A DNA stretch of 64,000 nucleotides from Chakrabartia godavariana (GCA_005518185.1 RKSN01000001.1:744501-808500), one strand, 5' to 3'. Shown: positions 45,926 through 59,275, numbered from the stretch's first letter. Program-made: numbers and translations. Notes: a model not told the origin generated them from the sequence alone.

Positions 45926-46480
45926 ATGAGCCAGATCGCATCCAAGTCGCAATTGCGCATGTCGTTCCTGCGCTATGCACTGGTCACCGTACCGGCGATC
46001 CTGTTTCTGGGTTTCCTGTCCGGAAAGATGGCCAATTCGGGCTATGAGAACCGCTGGTTCATGGCACTGTCCCGTCCGGACATCGTGCCACCGGGCTGGG
46101 TGTTTGGCGCGGTCTGGACGACGCTTTATATCCTTCTTGGCATTTCCCTTGCGATGATCCTGTTCGCGCGCGGTGCCCCCGGACGGCCGCTGGCGCTGGG
46201 CCTGTTTGCGGGGCAGCTTGTTCTGAATCTGATCTGGAGCCCGCTCTTCTTCGCGGCGCATCAGGTGACTTTGGCCTTCTATTTGATCCTCATCATTCTT
46301 GGCCTTTCGATCGCCACGACCTTTGCCTTTGCGCGCATTCGCAAGGTCGCGGCATGGCTTCTGGTGCCCTATCTGGTCTGGCTGAGCTTTGCCTCAATCC
46401 TCAATTATCAGATCGATGCGCGCAATCCGGATGCGGAAACCCTTGTGCCGGAAGCTCCGCGCACCCAGATAGTGCTCTAA
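45926..46480 (+). CDS. tspO: TspO/MBR-family membrane protein
   Basis: This 184-aa protein starts at ATG 45926 with a strong GGAGGA site. The TspO signature appears as RPDIVPPGWVFGAVWTTLYILLGISL, followed by NLIWSPLFFAAHQ and ATTFAFARIRKVAAWLLVPYLVWLSFASILNYQI. TspO proteins have five helices and bind porphyrins. Position 40 bp after the TonB receptor is compatible with a longer operon. Confidence 0.93.
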   Translation: MSQIASKSQLRMSFLRYALVTVPAILFLGFLSGKMANSGYENRWFMALSRPDIVPPGWVFGAVWTTLYILLGISLAMILFARGAPGRPLALGLFAGQLVLNLIWSPLFFAAHQVTLAFYLILIILGLSIATTFAFARIRKVAAWLLVPYLVWLSFASILNYQIDARNPDAETLVPEAPRTQIVL

Positions 46481-46503
46481 GCCAGCCTACCAAGGAACTT
46501 GAA

Positions 46504-46752
46504 ATGCAGTCTGAAAATCGCCTGTTTGATGATCTTGCCAAATTCGTGAACGGCGCCGCCGGCACGCTGGCGGGCGTGGGCCGCGAGGCCGAGGCCGCGA
46601 CGCGCGAAAAGGCCAAGGAATGGATTGGCGGACTGGATTTTGTCAGCCGTGACGAGTTCGAAGCGGTGAAGGCAATTGCGATTGCCGCGCGCGAAGAGGC
46701 CGAGGCGCTGAAGGCGCGCCTTGCGGCGCTGGAAGCGACTGCCAAGAGCTGA
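46504..46752 (+). CDS. UbiK-like BMFP coiled-coil protein
   Basis: This 82-aa protein begins MQSENRLFDDLAKFVNGAAGTL and ends with a coiled coil (SRDEFEAVKAIAIAAREEAEALKARLAALEA), the layout of the BMFP/YqiC family. In enterobacteria UbiK assists ubiquinone biosynthesis under aerobic conditions; the function in alphaproteobacteria is less clear. It follows tspO by 24 bp. Confidence 0.82.
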   Translation: MQSENRLFDDLAKFVNGAAGTLAGVGREAEAATREKAKEWIGGLDFVSRDEFEAVKAIAIAAREEAEALKARLAALEATAKS

Positions 46753-46838
46753 GGCACGCTGATCTTCTCCACAATTTTGTCTGTGGACCCGCTGGCGACT
46801 CTTGCCCGTTCGTCACCGCGAAAGGCAATCAGCCGGTG

Positions 46839-47351
46839 ATGAGCATCGAACCCCTCGACATGGCGCAAGCCGCCGGCGCGCCTATCGAAACGCTGGAAAG
46901 CTGGTTTTCAGCTCATGGCTGGCCCTTTGAGCGGCTCGGCGACGAGGAAATCGTGGCGTCGGCCAAGGGGGCGTGGTGCCAATATGAGCTCCGCGGGCTC
47001 TGGCGCGACGATGATTGCGTGCTCCAGTTCCTCGCCTTTCCCGACGTCAAGGTCACGGATGCGCAGGCCGCCGCAATCTATGAAACGATCGGCCTGATCA
47101 ACGAACAGTTGTGGCTGGGTCATTTCGAATATTGGCCCGCGACCGGTATCATCGCCTATCGCCACGCGGTCCTGCTCGATTCCGGCAATGGCGAGGCCAC
47201 TTTCTCCTTTGAACAGGCCGAAGTCATGGTCGAGGCCGCGATTGACGAGCTCGACCGGTTCTATCCGGTCTTCCAGTTCGTCCTGTGGGGCGGCAAGTCA
47301 CCGCGAGAGGCGATCACCTCGGCCATGGTGGAAACGCAGGGCGAGGCCTGA
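46839..47351 (+). CDS. YbjN-domain protein
   Basis: This 170-aa protein matches the YbjN/type III secretion chaperone-like fold: TLESWFSAHGWPFERLGDEEIVASAKGAWCQYELRGLWRDDDCVLQFLAF, then NEQLWLGHFEYWPATGIIAYRHAVLLDSG. The family is common next to proC in alphaproteobacteria and has no firm biochemical role. ATG 46839 is chosen; a GTG three bases earlier is possible. Its stop overlaps proC (TGATG). Confidence 0.88.
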   Translation: MSIEPLDMAQAAGAPIETLESWFSAHGWPFERLGDEEIVASAKGAWCQYELRGLWRDDDCVLQFLAFPDVKVTDAQAAAIYETIGLINEQLWLGHFEYWPATGIIAYRHAVLLDSGNGEATFSFEQAEVMVEAAIDELDRFYPVFQFVLWGGKSPREAITSAMVETQGEA

Positions 47352-48154
47352 TGACAGCGCCGTCGATCTGGCTGGTCGGATGCGGCAACATGGGCGGCGC
47401 AATGCTTGCGGGCTGGCTCAAGAGCGGGGTGCCTGCCGCCTCGATCCATGTGATAGATCCGCATGCAGCGCATGTGCCGGACGGCGTCGCGCTCAGCGCC
47501 GCGCCCCCGCCGGGTGTCACGCCCGACATTCTGCTGCTTGCGGTCAAGCCGCAGATGCTGGCGGAGGTTGCGCCCCGTCTGGCGGTTGGTCCCCAGACGA
47601 TGTTGCTGTCGATCCTTGCAGGTGTCGAGATCGCTGCGCTTGCATCACATCTCCCAGGCGCGGCGCAGTATGTTCGCGTCATGCCCAATATGCCGGCCGC
47701 CATCGGGGAAGGGGTCAGCGCGATTTTCGGCCCCACGCTGGATGATGCGGCGCGGGCGCGCGTTGCCGCTCTGGTGGAGCCGCTTGGCCGGATCGAGTGG
47801 ATCTCCGACGAAAGCCTTTTTCATGCCGTCACCGGCGTGTCGGGCTCCGGGCCGGCCTATGTGCTGCGCTTTGCAGAGGCGCTGGCGGCCGGGGGCGTGG
47901 CAGAAGGTCTCGCCGAAGACGTGGCGCTGCGCCTTGCGCTTGAAACGCTGGCTGGGACGGCGCAGCTCGCCTTGCAATCAGAACGGACGCCATCGGAACT
48001 GGTCGAAACCGTCCGTAGCCCCAATGGCACGACCCATGCGGGTCTGACCACGCTCGACCCGTCGGATTTTGCCGCGATCGTGCGCGCGACAGTGTCGGCG
48101 ACGGCGGCCCGCAGCCGTGAACTTGCCGAGGCTGCACGCGCATCGCAAAATTGA
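47351..48154 (+). CDS. proC: Pyrroline-5-carboxylate reductase
   Basis: This 267-aa NAD(P)H enzyme makes L-proline from pyrroline-5-carboxylate. The Rossmann motif is WLVGCGNMGGAMLAGWL, and the conserved region VTGVSGSGPAYVLRFAEAL with VRSPNGTTHAGLTTL matches ProC. Start ATG overlaps the YbjN stop. Confidence 0.95.
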   Translation: MTAPSIWLVGCGNMGGAMLAGWLKSGVPAASIHVIDPHAAHVPDGVALSAAPPPGVTPDILLLAVKPQMLAEVAPRLAVGPQTMLLSILAGVEIAALASHLPGAAQYVRVMPNMPAAIGEGVSAIFGPTLDDAARARVAALVEPLGRIEWISDESLFHAVTGVSGSGPAYVLRFAEALAAGGVAEGLAEDVALRLALETLAGTAQLALQSERTPSELVETVRSPNGTTHAGLTTLDPSDFAAIVRATVSATAARSRELAEAARASQN

Positions 48155-48231
48155 CCGCATGGAGCGGTTGACGTATGCGCATGGCTCGCATAGCGCGGAC
48201 AGGAAGTTGCGGGAAAACCAGCCCGCGCAGC

Positions 48232-49341
48232 ATGAAAGTTTCAAAATCGATGGGCGCTCATCCCGCATTTGCCATTGAACCCAATGCCTCACCGGTGCCG
48301 GACGCGGAACGGCGTGCCCGCATCGCGGCGCCCGGATTTGGACGGGTCTTCACCGATCACATGGTGATGATCCGCTATTCGGAGGACAAGGGATGGCATG
48401 ATGCGCGCGTGACGGCGCGCCAGCCGCTGACGCTTGATCCGGCGACGGCCGTGTTCCACTATGCGCAGGAAATCTTCGAAGGCCTGAAGGCCTATCGGCT
48501 GGAAGACGGCACCATGGCGCTGTTCCGGCCCGATGCCAATGCAAGCCGCTTCAACGCGTCGGCCCGCCGTATGGCCATGGCCGAGCTGCCGGAAGAGCTG
48601 TTCATTGAATCCTGCCGCGCGCTCGTGGACATCGACCGTGACTGGTTCCCGGATGTTGAGGGCGGGTCAATCTATCTGCGCCCCTTCATGATCGCGAGCG
48701 AGACCTTCCTTGGGGTCAAGCCATCGTCCGAATATATCTACATGGTGATCGCCTCGTCCGCCGGGGGCTATTTCAAGAGCGGCGCGCCCGCGGTGTCGCT
48801 CTGGGTTTCGCAGGATTACAGCCGCGCCGCGCCGGGTGGCACGGGTGCTGCCAAGTGCGGCGGCAACTATGCCTCCAGCCTTGTCGCGCAAGCCGAAGCC
48901 ACCCGGCACGGGCATGATCAGGTCGTCTTCCTTGATGCGGCCGAAAACCGCTGGATCGAAGAACTTGGCGGGATGAACATCTTTTTCGTCTTTGAGGACG
49001 GGTCGCTGCAGACGCCGCCGCTGTCCGGCACCATCCTGCCGGGCATTACCCGGGACTCGCTCCTGACGCTTGCGCGCGAGGCGGGCCTTACGGTGCGGGA
49101 AGAGCGCTATTCGATCGATCAGTGGGAAGCTGACGCGAAGAGCGGGCGCCTGGTGGAATCGTTCGCCTGCGGTACAGCTGCCGTCGTCACGCCCATCGGC
49201 AGCGTCTCCCGGCCGGGCAGCAGCTTTTCCATCGGTGCCGGTGGACCGGGACAGGCCACGCAGCGCCTGAAGGACCGCTTGGTCGGCATTCAGCGCGGCG
49301 CTCTGCCCGACCCACATGGCTGGGTCATGCGGCTCGATTGA
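48232..49341 (+). CDS. ilvE: Branched-chain amino acid aminotransferase
   Basis: This PLP enzyme (369 aa from ATG 48232) transfers amino groups in leucine, isoleucine and valine metabolism. It matches the class-IV type II BCAT: VFHYAQEIFEGLKAYRLEDG, CGGNYASSLVAQAEATRHGHDQVVFLDAAENRWIEELGGMNIFFVF (with the PLP Lys in AAKCGGNYA) and GTILPGITRDSLL. ATG 48250 is an equally possible start, since neither has a strong ribosome-binding site. Confidence 0.93.
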   Translation: MKVSKSMGAHPAFAIEPNASPVPDAERRARIAAPGFGRVFTDHMVMIRYSEDKGWHDARVTARQPLTLDPATAVFHYAQEIFEGLKAYRLEDGTMALFRPDANASRFNASARRMAMAELPEELFIESCRALVDIDRDWFPDVEGGSIYLRPFMIASETFLGVKPSSEYIYMVIASSAGGYFKSGAPAVSLWVSQDYSRAAPGGTGAAKCGGNYASSLVAQAEATRHGHDQVVFLDAAENRWIEELGGMNIFFVFEDGSLQTPPLSGTILPGITRDSLLTLAREAGLTVREERYSIDQWEADAKSGRLVESFACGTAAVVTPIGSVSRPGSSFSIGAGGPGQATQRLKDRLVGIQRGALPDPHGWVMRLD

Positions 49342-49390
49342 CGCATTGAATTCACGTGCGCGGCCGCTATAGGGGCCGTCCACCCGATGC

Positions 49391-49465
49391 TGGGGCGTCG
49401 CCAAGTGGTAAGGCACCGGTTTTTGGTACCGGCATTCGCAGGTTCGAATCCTGCCGCCCCAGCCA
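49391..49465 (+). tRNA. tRNA-Gln(TTG), with encoded CCA
   Basis: The 75-nt gene starts TGGGGCG and ends CGCCCCAGCCA, forming the acceptor stem and CCA. The anticodon stem CCGGT/ACCGG encloses loop TTTTGGT with anticodon TTG at 49423-49425, and GGTTCGAATCC is the TPsiC arm. It reads CAA/CAG glutamine codons. There is no sign of an integrated element next to it. Confidence 0.95.
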
Positions 49466-49928
49466 AGCACTTCTTGTCTCTCCATTTCCAGCTTCTGCGC
49501 GGCAGGGCTAAGTTCCAGTCTTGCGGGGCATAGTTGCTGGTAGTTTTACTTGCCGCTTCGGAGAATCGCTCTGACGCACCTGGGCATTGCACGCCTCGTC
49601 CCTGAGGATTTCGTCGCCGGATTGTTCGCATCAGGCCGTTGAGTCAAAATAACTGACTGAAAAACCGAGATTATTCGTGATCGGTGAAAATTGGCGATGT
49701 CGACAGATAGCTTTTAATAGAACTGTAACCGTTATTTGCGAGAGCGAGAGTCGCGCGTCCACGTATCAGGCTGCGCAGGCTTTGGTTTTTCCCCATTTTC
49801 AGCGGGTTAAGGCTTAAGTTTTGGCAAACTGCCGGGTTTTGTCATTTCTGACATTGGGACTTGATAAAAGTCCGATTTGGTGCCAGAGGACAACCGACTA
49901 CGGTGTAACGAAAGAAAGGGAGCCCCCT
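49466..49928. other. 463-bp intergenic region after tRNA-Gln
   Basis: No credible gene is seen. It becomes AT-rich from about 49640 to 49740 and near 49860, suitable for the promoter and leader of the small membrane protein that follows. I could not fix promoter boxes or a known RNA motif. Confidence 0.5.
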
Positions 49929-50180
49929 ATGAACCTGCGTAACAAGATCACGACGGTTGCTGCTGCAATCGCAATGGTCGCTGTTCCGACCATCGCTTCG
50001 GCCGCTCCGGCTGCCAAGGCTCTGTCGGTCCGTGCGGCTGCTCCGGTCCGTGCTGCTTCGGTGCAGCGCGACGAAAGCAAGCTCGGTGGCAGCATCCTGA
50101 TCGCTGTTCTCGCTGCTGCGGCTGTTGTCGCTGGCATCGTGATCGCGTCGGATGGCAGCAACGACGCTGTCAGCCCCTAG
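49929..50180 (+). CDS. Small exported or membrane protein, 83 aa
   Basis: It starts at ATG 49929, after AAAGGGA. An N-terminal signal sequence (KITTVAAAIAMVAVPTIASAAPAAK) is followed by a C-terminal hydrophobic segment (GGSILIAVLAAAAVVAGIVIASDGSND). The biased codons and the strong terminator 30 bp later suggest high expression. Such small proteins are common in sphingomonads but have no known function. Confidence 0.72.
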   Translation: MNLRNKITTVAAAIAMVAVPTIASAAPAAKALSVRAAAPVRAASVQRDESKLGGSILIAVLAAAAVVAGIVIASDGSNDAVSP

Positions 50181-50208
50181 TCTTTAAAGACTACGGTCAA
50201 GCTATAGA

Positions 50209-50238
50209 GAAGGGCGGTCCCTTGGGGCCGCCCTTTTT
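50209..50238 (+). terminator. Rho-independent terminator
   Basis: AGGGCGG (50211-50217) pairs with CCGCCCT (50228-50234), followed by TTTTT. It ends the transcript of the small exported protein. Confidence 0.9.
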
Positions 50239-50316
50239 CGTTGTGCGCGCTTTATGCCGCGAGGGCCTTTTACGGCGAGGCATTCCTCCCTATCTGCCAC
50301 AGCGAGGAGACTTTGC

Positions 50317-50850
50317 ATGACCGAGACAGCGATTTTTGCGGGCGGATGCTTCTGGTGCGTCGAAGCCGTGTTCCAGGACCTGATCGGAGTCGAGAAGGTG
50401 GAAAGCGGCTATATCGGCGGGCACGTGCCTGATCCGACCTATAAGCAGGTCTGCGGCGGCGACACCGGCCATGCCGAGGCGATCCGCGTGACCTATGATG
50501 CCGCGCGCATCACCTATGGTGATTTGCTCGACATCTTCTTTGCAACGCATGACCCGACGCAGCTCAACCGGCAGGGCAATGACGTCGGGACGCAGTATCG
50601 CTCCGCGATCTTCCCGCTTGACGCTGCGCAGACGTCGGACGCCGAGGCCGCCATCGAACGGGCGCGTGCCGATTGGCCCGCCCCGATCGTGACGACCATT
50701 GAGCCGGCAACCACCTGGTATCCGGCCGAAGACTATCATCAGCAATATTGGGACGGTGAGGGCCAGCGTAACCCCTATTGTCTCGCAGTGATCCCGCCAA
50801 AACTGGCGAAACTGCGCAAGGGCTACGCTGACCGGATCAAGGCCGCCTGA
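50317..50850 (+). CDS. msrA: Peptide methionine sulfoxide reductase A
   Basis: This 177-aa enzyme reduces methionine-S-sulfoxide. It has the catalytic motif GGCFWCVEAVF near the N-terminus, then GGDTGHAEAIRVTYD and STQHDPTQ-like FATHDPTQLNRQGNDVGTQYRSAIF. The second and third cysteine of some MsrA are not obvious at the C-terminus, so recycling may use a different thiol. ATG 50317 has GAGGAGA upstream. Confidence 0.94.
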   Translation: MTETAIFAGGCFWCVEAVFQDLIGVEKVESGYIGGHVPDPTYKQVCGGDTGHAEAIRVTYDAARITYGDLLDIFFATHDPTQLNRQGNDVGTQYRSAIFPLDAAQTSDAEAAIERARADWPAPIVTTIEPATTWYPAEDYHQQYWDGEGQRNPYCLAVIPPKLAKLRKGYADRIKAA

Positions 50851-52212
50851 TCAGCGCGGACCGCGCGCGTTGCGCACCGCGCCCTTGAAGTTGCCGACGC
50901 CCGAAGGCTTGCGGTTGCCGAACCGACGGCGGGGCTGATCGCCGTCCGCCCGGTTGGGCGTGCCTTCCCGGCGGCGACCATCGCCATTGCCTGGGCGGGC
51001 GCGCTGACCGTCGGAACGGCCGTGATTCTCGGCACCGGCCGGTCGTGCGGCAGGCTTGGGCATGCGGGCCACGGCTTCTGCGAAGTTCTCGGGCAGCGGC
51101 ACCTGTTCCAGCTGGACGCGGGTGAGGCGCTCGATCTGCTTGAGATAGGCACGCTCTTCACCGTCCACAAAGCTGATCGCAATGCCTTCCGCCCCGGCGC
51201 GCGCCGTACGGCCGATGCGGTGCACATATTGCTCGGCGACGTTGGGCAATTCGTAGTTGAACACGTGGCTCACGCCCGACACGTCGATGCCGCGCGCGGC
51301 AATGTCGGTCGCAACGAGGATGCGGACGTCGCCCTTGCGGAAGGCCTGAAGCGCGGTCGTGCGCTGGGCCTGGCTCTTATTGCCATGGATGGCGGCGCAG
51401 GGAATGCCGGCGGCGATGAGGTTCTTCACGACGCGGTCGGCGCCATGCTTGGTCCGGGTGAAGACCAGAGCGCGGTCAATCTCTTCTTCCTTCAGTCGGA
51501 TGGTGAGCAGCGCCTGCTTTTCGCGCTGGTCGCAGAAGGTGACATATTGGCGGATGCGCTCGGCGGTCGTCGCCTGCGGCGTGACAGAGACGCGGACCGG
51601 ATTGGTCAGGAAGCGATCGCCGAGTTCCGAAATCGTCTTAGGCATGGTGGCCGAAAAGAACAGCGACTGGCGCTTTTTGGGGAGCAGCGTGTCCACGCGC
51701 TTCAGGGCGTGGATGAAGCCGAGGTCGAGCATCTGGTCGGCTTCGTCGAGCACGAAGATTTCGACATTGCGCAGCGAAAGAGCCCGCTGATCGATAAGGT
51801 CGAGCAGACGGCCCGGCGTTGCGACGAGCACGTCCGTGCCACCGCTCAGCGCCTTGATCTGCTTGCCGATTGGCACGCCGCCAAAGACGGTCTCGACGCG
51901 GATCTGCGACTGGCGACCATAATCGCGGAACGACTGCGCAATCTGCGCCGCCAGTTCGCGCGTCGGCGAAAGAACGAGCATCCGGCACGTCAGCGGAACG
52001 CGCGCCTTGGCATTCTCCATCAGATACTGGAGCGAGGGCAGCGCGAACGCCGCCGTCTTGCCAGTGCCGGTCTGTGCAATCCCGCACAGGTCGCGGCCCT
52101 GAAGGAGCGAGGGGATGGACTGCGCCTGGATCGGCGTCGCAGAAGTATAGCCCTTCGCCTGAAGGGCGGCGAGCAGGGGCTTGGCAAGGCCAAGCTCAGA
52201 AAACTGGGTCAT
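50851..52212 (-). CDS. DEAD-box RNA helicase, RhlE-like
   Basis: This 453-aa protein shows Q-motif GYTSATPIQAQSIP, Walker A AQTGTGKTAAFALP, PTRELAAQI, LDEADQML, SAT, and HRIGRTARAG. The C-terminal tail is basic and Arg/Gly/Pro-rich (PAARPAGAENHGRSDGQRARPGN), as in RhlE helicases involved in RNA turnover and ribosome assembly. It is convergent with msrA and separated by a few bases. Confidence 0.92.
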   Translation of the reverse strand: MTQFSELGLAKPLLAALQAKGYTSATPIQAQSIPSLLQGRDLCGIAQTGTGKTAAFALPSLQYLMENAKARVPLTCRMLVLSPTRELAAQIAQSFRDYGRQSQIRVETVFGGVPIGKQIKALSGGTDVLVATPGRLLDLIDQRALSLRNVEIFVLDEADQMLDLGFIHALKRVDTLLPKKRQSLFFSATMPKTISELGDRFLTNPVRVSVTPQATTAERIRQYVTFCDQREKQALLTIRLKEEEIDRALVFTRTKHGADRVVKNLIAAGIPCAAIHGNKSQAQRTTALQAFRKGDVRILVATDIAARGIDVSGVSHVFNYELPNVAEQYVHRIGRTARAGAEGIAISFVDGEERAYLKQIERLTRVQLEQVPLPENFAEAVARMPKPAARPAGAENHGRSDGQRARPGNGDGRRREGTPNRADGDQPRRRFGNRKPSGVGNFKGAVRNARGPR

Positions 52213-52444
52213 GAAACACTTTCAATATGCGCGCGGACGCGCCGAAAGGGCACGCGCGAGCGGGGTCAAACTGACGACCCGCGTGACAAGGGAAGCCTTG
52301 GAAAAACGCCTTCGGACCCCGCCTGCACCGGGGCTTCTCCCCCAGTCAATCACGCTGGCCATCGGGTCCGGCAAGGCATCGGCCTTGCTGCGCTGCAACA
52401 TCACATAGGTGAAGTTGCACCAGAAAGCAAGCTTATGCGCGGGA

Positions 52445-53368
52445 TCAGGCGGCGGCGCGCCGGAGACGGTCGTTGATTGCGAGGCCAAGACCCGTCTCCG
52501 GGATCGGCGCAACCGCGATGGCGGGGGCGGCGGACGCATCGGCCTGATGGAGCAAATCGAACAGCCGGGCGGCCGCCTCGACGAGATCGGCTGCCGGGCT
52601 GAGATTGGCATCGCAGGCCATCGTGCCAAAGCCAATCAGCCATTCACCGGGGGCGGCCGAGGCCGCGTTGAGGCGCACCGGCTTGGTCGGGGCATAGTGG
52701 CTTGCCAGCTGGCCGGGGGCTTCTATCGATCCGCCTGACGTCAGGGGCAGGGCGAGGTCGATCGGGCCGGGGCGCAACAGGCGCAGGCCGCTGTCCGAAA
52801 CCGCGACGATCGTTGATTCCAGCCCCTGCTGCGTGGGCCCGGCATCGATGATCAGGGAAATGCGCCCCCCGAGGCTCTTCATCACATGCGCCGCGCGCGT
52901 GGGGCTGATCGTTCCGCTGGCATTTGCGCTTGGCGCGGCGAGCGGGCGACCACAGCTCTGCAGGAGATTCTGCATCGCCGGATGGGCCGGCACGCGCAGC
53001 GCAATCGTCGGCAGGCCCGCCATGACCAGCGCTGCAATGCCGCTGTCGGGGCGAACGGGGAGGACGAGGGTCAGGGGACCGGGCCAATATTGCCGGGCCA
53101 GCGCGCGTGCCTGGTCACTGAAGACGGCAATGCGTTCTGCCGCTAAGAGATCGGGCACGTGCACGATCAGCGGATTGAAACTCGGTCGCCCCTTGGCCTC
53201 GTAGATGCGGGCGACAGCATCTCCATTGGTGGCGTCGGCCGCGAGTCCATAGACCGTTTCCGTCGGCACAGCGACGCAGCCGCCCGCACGGATGATGTCA
53301 GCCGCCTCATCGATGGCGGCCTTGCCGTAAGGTCGGATTTGCGTGACCAAAGGGGAGATTGTGTCCAT
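52445..53368 (-). CDS. L-threonylcarbamoyladenylate synthase (Sua5/TsaC type)
   Basis: This 307-aa protein has the YrdC domain (GGCVAVPTETVYGLAADATNGDAVARIYEAKGRPSFNPLIVHV, and ...SGTISPTRAAHVM) and a C-terminal Sua5 domain (APGQLASHYAPTKPVRL). It makes threonylcarbamoyl-AMP for the t6A modification of tRNA. The 232 bp before the DEAD-box gene hold no further gene. Confidence 0.92.
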   Translation of the reverse strand: MDTISPLVTQIRPYGKAAIDEAADIIRAGGCVAVPTETVYGLAADATNGDAVARIYEAKGRPSFNPLIVHVPDLLAAERIAVFSDQARALARQYWPGPLTLVLPVRPDSGIAALVMAGLPTIALRVPAHPAMQNLLQSCGRPLAAPSANASGTISPTRAAHVMKSLGGRISLIIDAGPTQQGLESTIVAVSDSGLRLLRPGPIDLALPLTSGGSIEAPGQLASHYAPTKPVRLNAASAAPGEWLIGFGTMACDANLSPAADLVEAAARLFDLLHQADASAAPAIAVAPIPETGLGLAINDRLRRAAA

Positions 53369-53421
53369 CGCAAGCAGCGCTATAGCCAGCGCCAGCCGGT
53401 TGCAACATGGGGAGCCTTAGC

Positions 53422-56701
<3,280 letters not shown>

Positions 56702-56722
56702 AGCTGCGGGTGGCCTGACGGC

Positions 56723-57898
56723 ATGACCCCGGCCGCGCGCGTCCAGACGGCAATCGAGTTGCTGGACGCCATCATTGATGCCGCGCGCAACAATGGCGCG
56801 TCTGCAGATGTCGTCCTTGCAAAGGGCTTCCGCGAACGGCGCTACGCCGGGTCAAAGGACCGCCGCGCTATTCGGGACCTCGTCTATCGCGCCATCCGGG
56901 CGCATGACCGGATACCTGCATCGGGCCGCGCGGCGATCCTCGCGCTGGAGGATTCGACGCTTTCGGACCTGTTCGGGGCGGATCCCTACGGACCAGCGGC
57001 GTTCACTGACGCGGACGGCATTGTTGCAGTGGATGTGGCGCCCAACTGGATCGATACCGCGTTTCTGCCGTTTGTCGATGCCGCAGAGCGCGCCGCCCTG
57101 CTGGGCCGGGCACCCCTCGATCTGCGTGCCAATGCGCTCAAGGCCGACCGGCAGGAGATGCTGGCACTCTATCCGGATGCCCGGCCTATCGCGCACACGA
57201 CGCATGGCTTCCGCTTTGAAACACCGGTCGATCTTGAACGTGACCCGGCGTATCTCGACGGACGTTTTGAGGTGCAGGACGCGGGCAGCCAGATCATTTC
57301 GCGCATCGCGGTGGCCGAAGATGCCGATATCGTCGTTGACCTGTGCGCAGGGGCCGGCGGGAAGACGTTGTCGCTTGCGGCGGACAAGGCCGGGTCCGGG
57401 CAGGTGATTGCGTGCGACACGGACCGAACCCGGTTGCAGCAGCTGCCACCGCGCGCGGCGCGGGCCGGGGCGACGGTCAGCACGCGGCTGCTGAACCCTG
57501 GACGCGAGATGGAGGCGCTTGAGGATCTCCGAGCCGGCGCCGACATCGTTCTTGTGGACGCGCCGTGCAGCGGCAGCGGCACCTGGCGGCGCAACCCGGA
57601 ACTGCGCTGGCGGCTGACGCCCGAACGGCTGGCGCGGACCGTCGCCTTGCAGGCACAGGTTCTGCACGTTGCCGCGCAACTGGTGAAGCCCGGCGGCGCG
57701 CTGGTCTACGCCGTGTGTTCGCTCTTTACGCGCGAAGGGCCGGGGCAGATCGAACACTTCCTGCAGGCGCATCCTGACTTTGCCGCGACGCGGATCGATA
57801 TTGGAACAGGGCGTCCCGCAGGCGAAGGCCTTGCGTTAACGCCGTTGCATGACGCGACCGATGGATTTTTTGTCGCGCGGCTGGCAAGAAGTTGCTAG
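56723..57898 (+). CDS. RsmB/NSUN-family RNA m5C methyltransferase
   Basis: This 391-aa protein has an N-terminal helical NusB-like region and a C-terminal SAM domain. [17 protein letters not shown] is the SAM motif; [24 protein letters not shown] carries the PC motif, and [20 protein letters not shown] carries the catalytic Cys of the NSUN type. It lies 21 bp after guaB. The target base could be rRNA C967 or a tRNA. Confidence 0.92.
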   Translation: MTPAARVQTAIELLDAIIDAARNNGASADVVLAKGFRERRYAGSKDRRAIRDLVYRAIRAHDRIPASGRAAILALEDSTLSDLFGADPYGPAAFTDADGIVAVDVAPNWIDTAFLPFVDAAERAALLGRAPLDLRANALKADRQEMLALYPDARPIAHTTHGFRFETPVDLERDPAYLDGRFEVQDAGSQIISRIAVAEDADIVVDLCAGAGGKTLSLAADKAGSGQVIACDTDRTRLQQLPPRAARAGATVSTRLLNPGREMEALEDLRAGADIVLVDAPCSGSGTWRRNPELRWRLTPERLARTVALQAQVLHVAAQLVKPGGALVYAVCSLFTREGPGQIEHFLQAHPDFAATRIDIGTGRPAGEGLALTPLHDATDGFFVARLARSC

Positions 57899-57930
57899 CC
57901 ATGACCGCATCTCACGCTCTGGAGAAGATT

Positions 57931-58461
57931 ATGCGCTTTGTCGCACCGGCTGTTGCCCTGTCCCTTACGCTCGCGACAGTGTCGAGCGTCAGCTTCGGAA
58001 AGCGCATTGCGGATGACCAGATCAACCCGCTGTCCATGACTCTCACGAAGACCGGTATTGCCGAAGCCGCGGCAGGTCGTCTGGGTGAAGCCAATGATGT
58101 TCTGGAATCGGCGTTGGCCGTCGATCCGCGCAACCGCGCCGCTTATGTCGAGCTGGCCTCGGTCGCCCGCAAGCAGGGTCTGACCGGAAAGGCCATCCGC
58201 CTGTACCGTGAGGCGCTCCTGATCGAGCCCAATGATGTGATCGCACTCGCAGGACAGGGCGAAGCGCTGGTCATGAAGGGCGCCGTCACGCGTGCGAAGG
58301 AAAATCTCGCCCGCATCCAGAAGATCTGCATGAGCGCCTGCCCTGAGCAGACGCGCCTTGCCACCGCCATCGAAAAGGGGGCGGCCCAACCGGTCCTCTC
58401 GGCACAGGCCGTCGCGCCCGTCCCGGTGGTCAGCACGTCCGCTGAGAAGAAGCCTGACTGA
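57931..58461 (+). CDS. TPR-containing exported protein
   Basis: This 176-aa protein begins at ATG 57931 with GGAGAAG ahead and a signal peptide-like start ([22 protein letters not shown]). TPR-like repeats follow ([54 protein letters not shown]). The tail is Ala/Pro/Val-rich. It is a small protein of unknown role, probably a scaffolding or cell-envelope factor. Its end overlaps the convergent ksgA by 32 bp. Confidence 0.75.
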   Translation: MRFVAPAVALSLTLATVSSVSFGKRIADDQINPLSMTLTKTGIAEAAAGRLGEANDVLESALAVDPRNRAAYVELASVARKQGLTGKAIRLYREALLIEPNDVIALAGQGEALVMKGAVTRAKENLARIQKICMSACPEQTRLATAIEKGAAQPVLSAQAVAPVPVVSTSAEKKPD

Positions 58462-59275
58462 ACGCGCGTGCGAGCGCGATAAATTCCTCAACCGACACGG
58501 TTTCGGCGCGCCGGTCTCCGGCGATGCCGCAGGCCTCCAGGCAGTCCAGCGCATGGGGGAGCGATTTCAGGCTCTGCCGCAGCATCTTGCGGCGCTGCCC
58601 GAATGCGGCTGACGTCAGGTGTTCAAGCGCCCGCACTGAAACGCCCTCTGGCGCGTCCTTGGGCACGATGTGGACGACTGCTGACATCACCTTTGGCGGT
58701 GGCGTGAAGGCGGAGCGGTGCACCGGCATGGCGAGCCGCGCGGTGGTCCGCCATTGGGCGAGGATCGAAAGCCGACCATAAGCCGAGGTGCCGGGCTGTG
58801 CGACAATGCGGTCTGCGACTTCCCGTTGGAACATCAGCGTCAGGCTCTGCCACCGGGGCGGCCAGACGTCGCTCGTCAGCCACTGGACGAGCAGTGCGGT
58901 CCCGACATTATAGGGCAGGTTGGAGGCGATGTGGCCGCCTTCGGGCAGAACGTCAGCCAGATCGACCTGAAGGGCGTCTTCCTCCCGCACCTGAAGCTGT
59001 CCGGGAAACGCATCCGACAGCTCGGCGAGCGCGGGCAGGCAGCGGCGGTCGCGTTCGACGGCGATGACCTTTGCGCCCGCCTTGAGCAGCGCGCGGGTCA
59101 GGCCGCCCGGGCCGGGGCCAACCTCATAGACAGCCGCACCAGACAGATTGCCGGGGATCGCCGCAATCCGGTCCAGCAACTGGCCGTCGAGGAGGAAATT
59201 CTGGCCAAGCGCCTTGCTCGCGGCAAGGCCGTGGCGCGCAATGACCTCGCGCAGCGGCGGCAGGTCAGGCATCAC
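58430..59275 (-). CDS. rsmA: 16S rRNA dimethyladenosine transferase
   Basis: This 281-aa KsgA/RsmA dimethylates A1518 and A1519. It has [44 protein letters not shown], the NLPY catalytic motif, and the C-terminal [11 protein letters not shown]. It overlaps pdxA by four bases (ATGA). Confidence 0.96.
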   Translation of the reverse strand: MMPDLPPLREVIARHGLAASKALGQNFLLDGQLLDRIAAIPGNLSGAAVYEVGPGPGGLTRALLKAGAKVIAVERDRRCLPALAELSDAFPGQLQVREEDALQVDLADVLPEGGHIASNLPYNVGTALLVQWLTSDVWPPRWQSLTLMFQREVADRIVAQPGTSAYGRLSILAQWRTTARLAMPVHRSAFTPPPKVMSAVVHIVPKDAPEGVSVRALEHLTSAAFGQRRKMLRQSLKSLPHALDCLEACGIAGDRRAETVSVEEFIALARAFSQASSQRTC

